Shown here one piece after another: positions 1 to 6,366 of a stretch of 6,366 nucleotides of DNA. Position 1 is the first letter of the stretch; each line of letters begins with the position of its first letter. The translations under genes and the position numbers were made by a program. The notes under the pieces are model-generated. The model did not search any database and was not told the origin of the DNA. It saw only the letters and a program-made list of their open reading frames with translations. This DNA is from Candidatus Heimdallarchaeota archaeon (GTDB taxonomy: Archaea; Asgardarchaeota; Heimdallarchaeia; Heimdallarchaeales; Kariarchaeaceae). The DNA lies in contig JAOUKW010000241.1 of NCBI GenBank assembly GCA_029882335.1, positions 1 through 6,366 of the forward strand, given 5' to 3'.

Positions 1-345
1 ACAAGTAGTTATTATCTTGAGTTTGACTTATATAAGTTATCAACCTATAGTGGAGGTAATTATACTATTCATATTGATCCTTTCATTAATTTAATTAATT
101 ATCCATTTTTGGAGCTACACATTCCCTTTTTAATAGGTCAATGGAGAATTGGATTATTATATAATAATACATACTATTTCAGTGATCTAGTTAGGGGATA
201 TAATAGATTAAATATTCATAAACTAGTAAATTATGATTATTCTACCAACAAAACAATCGATGCCATTGTATTGATCGCACCAAATCGAATTTCAAGTCTT
301 TACTTTAGAGAATTATCAATATATACAATTGATGGTTTGAATTTT
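1..345 (+). other. Beta-sandwich unit 1, cut at its N-terminal side (residues 1-115)
   Basis: The segment is made of short beta-type strands and ends in the recurrent closing strand, here ISSLYFRELSI (residues 97-107). Residues 28-54 are fairly hydrophobic but are broken by Asn, Pro, Glu, His and Arg, so I read them as buried strands and not a membrane helix. Sequons fall at Asn20, Asn55 and Asn83. The domain start is missing, so its fold class cannot be decided. Coding is certain; the domain limits are inferred from the motif spacing. Confidence 0.35.
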
Positions 346-3300
346 CAATTTGGTCCAGATGCAAATAAATATTCTAGTACTTGGATTGAAGAGGGTAGTA
401 TTTATACAAACGCAAATACTGGGTCTACCTTTGATACGAAAGTTACATTTACACTAAATCAAACTTTATGGGATTTGACTCAGTATCAATTCTTTGATTT
501 TAGGACATCATCACCTGTAAAAATTGAGTGTGTTACAAATCTTGGAAACACTTTTATAATTGATCAATTAAGCGCGAAAGGGAATTTTGTGGGTCTAACT
601 GCAGATCCTAATTTAAGTCATTTATCATTTGTGTTGAATTCAACAACTGCAATTGATACCTTTGGATTGTATAATATTCCTGGTGTAAGTTTATCATTAT
701 TAGGTCATGATCTCTTTACACCTGTAATCCAATCAAGTGATTACTTATACTCTAATAATGGTGGATTAGAAATACACTCCTCTTCTTCCTCGTTATTATT
801 CATCGATTTTGACTACTTTGAAGTTGGTCAATCAAGATTTGTAGAAGTATCTGTTAATGATATTAATTTATATGATGGCGCATTTTATCTCTCATTTAAT
901 GTTGGTGCCACTACCAATTCATTTGGAATTGACACATCTCGATTATTAACTCATCGCTCCATTAACGAGCAAAACCCTTCAGGACAACAATCTATGTGGT
1001 TAAGAGTAGATGGTGAAGTTTCTACCATTGTTAACTCAATTAAATTTTATACTATCTCTGGTTGGACATTTAGAGATATTAATGATATAAGTAATATTTT
1101 AGATCCGAATTCTGTAGCATATATTGGAAATTTAGATACATCACGGGATATATATAATCGATTTTTAAGAGGTGAATTTTCATTAATTGATTTACCCATT
1201 TATATGAATAACCAAAATCCAAACTATCCCTTATATGAGTTGGCACTACCTGATAAGACAAATTATAGACATTTTGATTTCTCATCCAGTACTGAAGGAT
1301 TTACCGGAAGGAATATTCAATCAACTCCGTCAAGTATTATAGTACCTCAATACAATTTTAATATAACCTTGATGTATAATGGAATAACTGCTTTGCATGG
1401 TAATTTTCTGATCATTCGTGCAAAATCTCAAGGTATAAACACACGTGCCTATCTTGATCACATATCAGATGGGAGTAATATTTTTTGGCAAGCAAATGAT
1501 GAAACTTACAGCTTGAATACAAATTATACAATTTATAGTATCAATTTATTAAATTCTCCCAGTCAAGTAAATCATTCATGGTTGAATTCAACTAATTTAT
1601 ACATAACTTTTAAAACAAGTCTTATTGAAACATCATCAAACGGTATTGAATTTGACTTTATTACTCTTACCAACGATCCTACACCTGCTTTGACTTATCA
1701 AGGCCTAGAGGTATATGAACAATTTTCATCTGTTGATTCAACTAAATCATTTACTGAGTATACAAGGTTTACTTCAACTGGATTAACTTCTACAATTTCT
1801 GTATTTATGTCTACAAATGTAGAAAATTCGTTAATGAACGATACAGACCATATTGAATTAATAGTGAGAGGTAGTTCAAGTACTCCTTTGTTAGATTTCG
1901 GTTATCGTGTGTTAGGTGTAAATAATACTGTTGAATTTATTTCTTTAGGTTCATTAGCACAATCCTTTAGCCTCTATCGATTATATGGAATGACAGAGAT
2001 TCCAGAATTTGTATTAATGAATTCTTATGGTGATCCTATTCCTGAAAACGTATATATTGAAATTGGTTCAGTAAAATTACTCAGTAAAGGATTAAATTAC
2101 AACCAAAATGATATTATATCTAATTGGAACGTTATATCTCAATTTTCAGATCCTCAACCAGTAGATAATGAATTTGTAAGATATATTGCAAATGGACTCT
2201 CTCCATTAGCCTCTATCACAACACGATTCTCCCCTAGTTTATTAAGAAAATATAATATAATGAAATTTAAATTTAGAGCATCTAATTCATCAATAGGTGA
2301 TTTATTAGCAATTTATGACTATGTTGGCAGTCAATTAGCCTCTGCAATTCCAATATTTGAGATAACCTCAAATCATTTAGGTACAACAACAGTGATAATC
2401 GATTTAAGTCAACATTCATTTATATCTACACCACACATCACACTTGTATCTAATTCATCAATATATGGTGCTTCAATACCGTTAGATTCTACTGATTACA
2501 TCGATATTAAAGATATTGAATTCATTTCTTCTAATGCTTTTACTCCATTACAAAATGTAGAAGAAATTGATAGAGATTCTTCTGATATTATTCTTGATCC
2601 GTTCGATACTACTTCAACAGTTAGTACTAGTAATTTGATAGTAGATGACCCTAGGTTATATAACAGATTGTATGTAGATTTCACTCCAACATCAACATCA
2701 TATCTAGAAATTTCAATTAGTGTTTATGATGAATATGGAATAGAAACTATACTACAACTAGATCCCGTAATTTCCAACCCTTATGCGAAAGTTTATGAGA
2801 ATATTCGTACTGGATTATTAATTCCTTTAAATGATCCAGCTTGGGATGATTCAAAACATTTCATTTTTTCAATATCTTCTAATTCTACATTTGGCACAAC
2901 TAAATTTAATTTTCATTCATTTGTATTAATTAATACATTGGATATATCTGATGGTATTGGAATAACGTCTCTCGATGGAATTCAATGGGTTAATAGTCTG
3001 ACAGACCCATTTGTGACTGTTGATAATAATAATCTACTATCTCGCACTGGTACCTCTACACTTCATTTACGTAGTGATGGTACAAATGGAACTATTAGTG
3101 CTCCAACTGAATCAATTCCATTTGATATTTATTATATTTCATTTGATTATTTTACTATAAACATGCAACACGGGGAAAAGTTAAGATTATTAGTTAATAG
3201 TTCTTCTTTAATTCAGATTGAAGAAATAGATTTACTAACTGGATTAAATCGATGGACACACTATACTAAAATGATTAATATGTCATCAAGCATGAATTTA

Positions 3301-6300
3301 TACGGTGCAATTGGGACATCCTTAATTATTCAAATAATTGATAACTCTACAATTATATCTGAAACGAATGTGTTAATTGATAATATCATATTAAAAAGAT
3401 TAAATCCAATGTTTTCTATTACTTCCACACATTTTGAATTAGGATTTGAAAATAATCCTGTTATAGACTTAGTAATGACACCTAGACAATCTGGTTTAGA
3501 GATATTTATGGATGAAGGAGATGGAACTAATTTAATATCTGTAAAATTTGATCCCACTGATATGCAAGTCAAAATACTTACTAATGGTACATACTATACC
3601 ACCATATTATATAATTTTTACTTCGGTTTACGTTATCGAATTTCAATAATTACAGAGCCAACTAAAGTTTTAGTCAATGTATGGGAAGCAACAACTGAAA
3701 GATCAGAAAAAAGCATTCTAAGAGAAGTTACTATAGTTCCTCAGAATGGAATGAAACATTTCTATGCAAACGCTACAAATTCAAATCCACATCATTCTTC
3801 ATTAAATCATATATTCTTACAAAATTCTGGATTTGAATCCGGTGTAGACGCACAAGGATACTTTGATCTAACTCAAGGTCGAGTTCGACATTATTCGATG
3901 GATGATGATTACCTGAAATTAGTCGATTCAATGGGCAACCACTTAAGAACAAGAGATTACTCAATTAGATTTGATTATTTACTTGAAATTGGAGAATTAA
4001 GATTCAATGCCTCTGGCATTTATGTAATTATACAACAATATCAAATAATAATTAATGGGATTACAATATCTATTGACCAAATAGAAGGTTCAGTTTATAT
4101 TGAAAAGTACGGATCAAATGTAATCGTATGGTTGAATGATGTATCAATATTGCACACTAAAACTTATCAGGATCGGGATGATATTGTTACGTTCTTTGGT
4201 AATGGAATTTATGAGATATCAAATATTTTCTTAAATTACGAAAGGTCCTCTCTTCGAGATTCTGGGAAATTAGTTTTAGAGGGTCCTGCATTCATAATGA
4301 GATTTGATTCTGTAATTGATCTAAGTAGAGCTACATATGCTTCTTTTGAAGTAGAAATGGGTAGTATTGAATTTATTACTGATAGAGACACTGGGATGAA
4401 TTGGATTATATATGATAATTTAGTTCTCAAAGCAACAGAGATATTAAATATGTCAGGAGGAAGTACTCGTACATTCAAATTTATTCATAATGGTGTAAAT
4501 AATCCAAATGTAAAAAGTATTTTTAATGGATTTTCAGTACTCACTGGTACCAATCCTGTCGGCTTTTCATCTACATTGGTAAATGATACGAGATTTGATA
4601 ATATTAGTTCTTTTAATCCAAGATCATTTTATTTAAATAATGATCTTTATTTTGGTTTAGAAGGATTGGATCGTGATTATAGTACAAGTTATTTCCCACA
4701 TGGTTTTTCAGAAGGAGTTTATCAACTACAATTCTATCTTGATCCTAATGTTGATCCGAGTTCTGATGTCAATTATGCAGGTGTAAAATTCATAGTTTCA
4801 ACTAATCAAGGAATCGAAGAATTTATTGAAATTCGAATTTCTGAAAGAACATATGAAGGATCTGTCTATTATTTTGATGGTTCAGATCCAAATGCAAATG
4901 ACATACGAGAGTATAATTATTATTTAGATCGAGCTAGTTATAGTGTTACTTTTGGTTCATCCACTGGTGTGACATCTAATTATAATTATAATCATGTTTA
5001 TCAGAGTTGGGTTCGTCCTGCATTTAGAACTGTTGGTGGGGCCTTAGAGGCATCTCAAGCTATTCAAGATTATGTATGGAGCACAGTAGGTTTAGATTCA
5101 TACGTCAATAATATAGATGGTTGGAACGTCCCTACAGGATCTTTAAGAGGTTTGCATCAATTAGATGTCTATAAACTAGAAAATTCATATTTTGCTTTCC
5201 TTGATGGCAAATATATCACGCAATTCAATGGAGGTAGTATATCGGATTGGGGTAGATCATTTTACAATTCTGAAAGTATCGGTTTTGGAGTTACAAAAAA
5301 TGCAGTTGCTATTCGAATGGATGTTAGAGAAGGATCAACCTTACCGGTAGAAGGATTAGAAATTTCAGGAAATTACATTTCGATTGATAATTCACTACAT
5401 TTACTTCCAGATGGACTCTCAAATACCTATGTAACTACTGTTAACTCATTTAACTTGACTGACATTAGTCATGCTAGCATTAGTTTATCTGTTAATGGTG
5501 ATGATACTTCAATTTCAATTTTACCAGACTTGGTTGGTGAATTTGAAATTGGAGTAACTGTTTCAACAACATCGGTTGGCACATATAGTAATCCTTCAGC
5601 ATACACAAGTATAATTGAAGGATTTGCGTATAACACATCTAAAATAATTAATTTAGATTTCCTATTTAATCCTACCCCGTATAATGATATTTCCAATTAT
5701 GTACTAAATCATAACATTCCGTTCCTCTCGCCACCTATAAATACCAGATTATTATTGTATGGGGATACAGTATCTAGAGATCTTGGTAATAGTATTGATT
5801 TTGCTGAATTAATAAATGTGAAGGATCGTTATCGACCTAGAATTGCCACTGCTGGGACAGGAATAACTATAATCCAAAAACTAAATTTTGGAACTTTAGA
5901 ATATACCTATGAAGAAACTAGTGATACAAATTACAATCCAGTTGTTGAGGGATCTGGCTACTTTCCAACATATGCGCTTATTGGTCAGGTGTCTCATGCT
6001 GCGAATTTTACTAAGTATAAAAATCAATTACAAAGAGAGTTTATTCTTAATGGATTTACAAATGGAACAATTCCAATTTCATTTAATTATTATTCAAAAT
6101 ATAGCTTAAGACAATATTCCAAATTTAATGTCACATTTAGTAATTTAGATAATTCAGTTAATTTTCAATTAATTTTCACAAGAAATTATGTATGGCTGAA
6201 AATAAATGGAGGAATGTACTTTATTGGTAGTTATACACCTGGTAGATCAATTGAAGCAAAATTACGAATTGATACAAAAAGTAATACTTTATTTGCTGGA

Positions 6301-6366
6301 TTTTCAGGTAAAGGTTTTGAATATGAAATAAATAAAACAATTAATAACCCAGTTTTAACTGGGACA
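1..6366 (+). CDS. Internal fragment of a giant multi-domain beta-sandwich surface protein (both ends outside window)
   Basis: Frame 1 is open across the whole window, 2122 codons with no stop, while the other frames are broken by stops at short intervals. Third positions are mostly A or T and Trp is always TGG, as expected of real coding DNA. The product is rich in Asn, Ser, Thr, Ile, Asp and Tyr, has about 52 Lys and one Cys (residue 177), and contains 31 N-x-S/T sequons. Alternating hydrophobic/polar strands dominate, and no catalytic motif or membrane helix is visible. A closing-strand pattern recurs near residues 107, 231, 349, 556, 693, 841, 976, 1131, 1411 and 1513, which points to serial jelly-roll or ConA/LamG-like domains. 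Such domains usually bind glycans or act as spacers in extracellular proteins. The signal peptide and anchor, if present, lie outside the window. I do not recognise a specific family. That this is coding is near certain; surface location and binding role are inferences. Confidence 0.95.
346..720 (+). other. Beta-sandwich unit 2, carries the only cysteine (residues 116-240)
   Basis: About 125 residues, the usual size of a jelly-roll module. It has an early Trp (STW, residue 128), central strands including DTKVTFTL (residues 145-152) and PVKIECVT, and a closing strand NIPGVSLSL (residues 225-233). Cys177 in the middle is the only cysteine in the 2122 residues, so it cannot form a disulfide within this fragment. 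Sequons are at Asn153, Asn204 and Asn213. Jelly-roll is my preferred fold, from pattern only. Confidence 0.4.
721..1062 (+). other. Beta-sandwich unit 3, jelly-roll-like with an IDFDYF strand (residues 241-354)
   Basis: A run of five Ser leads into LLFIDFDYFEVG (residues 265-276). This resembles the 'sFDYf' strand seen again at residues 1046-1051 (ISFDYF) and 1322-1327 (IRFDYL). The unit ends in TIVNSIKFYTISG (residues 342-354), the recurrent closing strand. It contains no Lys until residue 348, part of a 154-residue lysine-free run. The shared strand supports homology between units, but overall identity is low. Confidence 0.45.
1063..1260 (+). other. Inter-domain linker or small domain (residues 355-420)
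   Basis: About 66 residues between a closing strand and the clear start of the next jelly-roll. It contains DPNS, an Asn/Pro-rich stretch (MNNQNPNYPLY, residues 402-412) and LPDKTNY. It shows no closing-strand pattern of its own and explains why the spacing between the motifs at 349 and 556 is longer than usual. A short beta domain is possible, but I see nothing specific. Confidence 0.3.
1261..1680 (+). other. Jelly-roll (carbohydrate-binding-module-like) domain (residues 421-560)
   Basis: This is the most typical module in the window. It opens with FDFSSSTEGF (residues 425-434), close to the 'W/F-F-x(n)-EGW/F' opening known from many jelly-roll CBM-type domains. It continues through strands with YNFNITLMYNG and NFLIIRAKS, and closes with IEFDFITL (residues 549-556). 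Its length of about 140 residues is standard for such modules. Sequons are at Asn454, Asn508, Asn524 and Asn529. Sugar binding is plausible from the fold but no ligand site can be read. Confidence 0.5.
1681..2091 (+). other. Beta-sandwich unit (residues 561-697)
   Basis: A 137-residue unit that starts with the TPALTYQGLEVYEQF stretch and ends with VYIEIGSVKLLSKG (residues 684-697), a clean copy of the closing strand. Internal strands include STISVFMST and HIELIVRGS. Sequons are at Asn613 and Asn641. It is probably jelly-roll-like; the fold is assigned from pattern and length only. Confidence 0.4.
2092..2535 (+). other. Beta-sandwich unit (residues 698-845)
   Basis: A 148-residue unit. It opens with SNWNVISQF (residues 707-715), a Trp-containing start like that of other units. 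It has the basic strand LLRKYNIMKFKFRAS (residues 747-761), with three of the rare lysines close together. It closes with DYIDIKDIEFISSN (residues 832-845), very like the preceding unit's VYIEIGSVKLLSKG. Sequons are at Asn762 and Asn818. Confidence 0.42.
2536..2949 (+). other. Beta-sandwich unit (residues 846-983)
   Basis: A 138-residue unit that begins with an acidic and Ser/Thr-rich lead (EEIDRDSSDIILDPFDTTST, residues 854-873). Strands follow: RLYVDFTPT and YLEISISVYDEYG. It closes with TKFNFHSFVLINT (residues 967-979). The HFIFSISSNSTFG segment before the closing strand is also strand-like. It has one sequon, at Asn961. Fold assigned from pattern only. Confidence 0.4.
2950..3405 (+). other. 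Jelly-roll-like domain with ISFDYF and VLIDNIIL strands (residues 984-1135)
   Basis: This is one of the best-formed units. It has a Trp near the start (IQWVNSL, Trp996), then TSTLHLRSDG, then ISFDYF (1046-1051) and KLRLLVNSS, and then NRWTHYTKMI. It closes with VLIDNIILKRLN (residues 1124-1135). The order 'FDY strand, L-x-L-x-V strand, Trp strand, I-D-N-I-x-L closing strand' matches the known layout of jelly-roll CBM, galactose-binding-like and MAM-type domains. Sequons are at Asn1029, 1066, 1093 and 1115, the densest cluster in the window. Confidence 0.5.
3406..3855 (+). other. ConA/LamG-like beta-sandwich and linker (residues 1136-1285)
   Basis: The pattern differs from the preceding units. 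HFELGFEN is followed by GLEIFMDEGDGTN, LISVKFDP, MQVKILTNGTYY, then FGLRYRISIITEPTKVLVNV (residues 1209-1227). A 'G-x-x-Y-x-I-x-I' strand followed by 'K-V-x-V-x-V-W' is common in LamG/concanavalin A-like lectin folds. The tail (residues 1246-1285), rich in Asn, Ser and His, reads as a linker and has no closing strand of the usual type. Sequons are at Asn1195 and Asn1257. Confidence 0.42.
3856..4248 (+). other. ConA/LamG-like beta-sandwich with FDY strand (residues 1286-1416)
   Basis: Strands in order: YSIRFDYLLEIGELRFN (residues 1320-1336), YVIIQQYQIIINGITISI, GSVYIEKYGSNVIVWLND (1363-1380) and closing IYEISNIFLNYE (1403-1414). The 'V-x-V-x-L-N-D/G' strand followed by a closing 'E-I-S-N-I-x-L' is the usual ending of ConA-like domains in secreted proteins. 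The FDY element links it to the jelly-roll units, so the fold call stays tentative. It has one sequon, at Asn1336. Confidence 0.45.
4249..4572 (+). other. Short beta unit (residues 1417-1524)
   Basis: At about 108 residues it is shorter than its neighbours. It contains GKLVLEGPAFIMRFDS, SFEVEMGSIEFIT and MNWIIYDNLVLKA, and ends with KSIFNGFSVLTGT (residues 1505-1517), which fits the closing-strand pattern. It could be a reduced jelly-roll. It has one sequon, at Asn1483. Confidence 0.35.
4573..4875 (+). other. ConA-like beta segment (residues 1525-1625)
   Basis: The core is SEGVYQLQFYLDPN (residues 1570-1583), then YAGVKFIVSTNQG and EEFIEIRISE. This is the strand order 'G-x-Y-x-x-x-F', 'G-V-x-F-x-V', 'I-E-I-x-I' typical of ConA-like folds. 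Acidic turns (DPNVDPSSD, residues 1581-1589) could bind calcium, but no standard motif is met. Sequons at Asn1528 and Asn1534 are the last for 283 residues. Confidence 0.35.
4876..5100 (+). other. Tyr/Asn-rich segment unlike its surroundings (residues 1626-1700)
   Basis: It opens with an acidic stretch (DGSDPNAND, residues 1626-1634), then runs through Tyr/Asn-rich sequence (EYNYYLDRASYSV and SNYNYNHVYQSW). It ends with GGALEASQAIQDYVWSTVG (residues 1679-1697), the most helix-like stretch in the window. It contains no Lys and no sequon. I cannot assign a fold. It may be an insertion in a ConA-like domain or a separate small domain. Confidence 0.35.
5101..5400 (+). other. Possible ConA-like segment (residues 1701-1800)
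   Basis: IDGWNVPTG (residues 1705-1713) looks like a domain-opening Trp strand. It is followed by LHQLDVYKL, SYFAFLDGKYITQFNGG, SIGFGVTKNAVAIRMDV (residues 1759-1775) and VEGLEISGNYISI. The 'I-G-F-G-V ... A-I-R-M-D-V' pair reads as two long neighbouring strands of a lectin-like sandwich. No sequon is present. Fold call is tentative. Confidence 0.32.
5401..5880 (+). other. Beta-rich segment with uncertain domain limits (residues 1801-1960)
   Basis: Strands such as HASISLSVNGD, SISILPD and GEFEIGVTVSTT (residues 1847-1858) are followed by SIIEGFAYNTSKIINLDF (1870-1887). In the latter, I-E-G-F-A-Y weakly fits the closing-strand pattern. The remainder (residues 1888-1960) contains several Pro and Asn (NPTPYND, LSPPINT) and a basic stretch KDRYRPRIATAG, and may be a linker. 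Sequons are at Asn1818 and Asn1878. Confidence 0.3.
5881..6366 (+). other. ConA-like domain cut by window end (residues 1961-2122)
   Basis: LNFGTLEYTYEE opens the segment. Later strands are TIPISFNYYSKYS, KFNVTFSNLDNSVNFQLIF (residues 2041-2059), NYVWLKINGGMYFIG (2062-2076), SIEAKLRIDTKSNTLFAGFS and GFEYEINKT. The 'V-W-L-K-I-N-G-G' strand followed by 'A-K-L-R-I-D' is common in lectin-like sandwiches. Lysine is more frequent here (about nine in residues 2001-2122) than elsewhere. Sequons are at Asn2002, 2021, 2043 and 2111. The domain continues past the window. Confidence 0.38.

Noticed and set aside
82..162. Possible membrane helix at residues 28-54
   Set aside because: The hydrophobic run is interrupted by Asn, Pro, Glu, His, Gln and Arg, and no uninterrupted stretch of about 18 apolar residues exists. 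It reads better as buried beta strands.
778..792. Five consecutive Ser codons (residues 260-264) as a repeat tract
   Set aside because: Mixed codons (tcc, tct, tct, tcc, tcg) and short length; not a microsatellite or a linker of note.
4236..4478. Minus-strand open frame of 80 codons
   Set aside because: Antisense to the long + frame, with no supporting codon bias, ribosome binding site or recognisable motif. The same holds for 1079-1285, 2496-2684, 3330-3572, 3773-3964 and 5469-5696.
4741..4902. Acidic turns at residues 1581-1589 and 1626-1634 as calcium-binding loops
   Set aside because: Asp spacing does not match the EF-hand-like DxDxDG or thrombospondin type 3 repeats, so no site can be called.
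5909..6109. Plus-strand open frame of 66 codons in another frame
   Set aside because: It overlaps the long gene out of frame. Its translation is a low-complexity Leu/Ile-rich product of AT-rich DNA.
1..6366. 31 N-x-S/T sequons as evidence for heavy N-glycosylation
   Set aside because: With Asn, Ser and Thr this abundant, about that number is expected by chance. They fit an extracellular protein but prove nothing.
1..6366. Reassigned stop codons (alternative genetic code)
   Set aside because: No TAA, TAG or TGA occurs in frame, so the window gives no evidence for or against reassignment. The standard code suffices.
1..6366. CRISPR array, IS element, tRNA or other RNA gene
   Set aside because: No regularly spaced direct repeats, terminal inverted repeats or cloverleaf-like segments were seen, and the continuous codon structure leaves no room for them.

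Overview
The window lies entirely inside one gene. Reading frame 1 of the + strand is open from base 1 to base 6366: 2122 sense codons, no TAA, TAG or TGA. I checked this by translating every line. No start codon context and no stop codon can be placed, so both ends of the protein lie outside the window and its full length exceeds 2122 residues. There are no intergenic bases, and I see no RNA gene, mobile element, CRISPR array, promoter or terminator.

The translated product looks like a giant secreted or surface-exposed protein built from all-beta domains. It is rich in Asn, Ser, Thr, Ile, Asp, Tyr and Phe. It is very poor in Lys (about 52 of 2122 by hand count) and has a single Cys (residue 177). 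No segment looks like a membrane helix, coiled coil, nucleotide-binding site or enzyme active site. A short strand-like pattern (hydrophobic-x-x-hydrophobic-x-hydrophobic) recurs at about ten places, usually 100-155 residues apart. It resembles the closing strand of jelly-roll (carbohydrate-binding-module or galactose-binding-like) and concanavalin A/LamG-like beta-sandwiches. Using it as a boundary marker, residues 1-1514 divide into about eleven diverged beta-sandwich units. From about residue 1515 on the pattern is weaker: there are ConA-like stretches, a Tyr/Asn-rich segment that breaks the series, and a last ConA-like domain cut by the window edge.

Organism: base composition is about 30% GC judged from sample lines, with A/T at most third positions, and Arg mostly AGA or CGA. 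An AT-rich microbe with giant, intronless, lysine-poor adhesin-like genes fits. Asgard archaea (Loki- or Heimdall-type lineages) are my leading guess because they are known for very long beta-domain surface proteins, but an AT-rich bacterium or a protist is not excluded. The role is inferred only: a long extracellular stalk, adhesin or glycan-binding scaffold. No partner genes are visible to test this.
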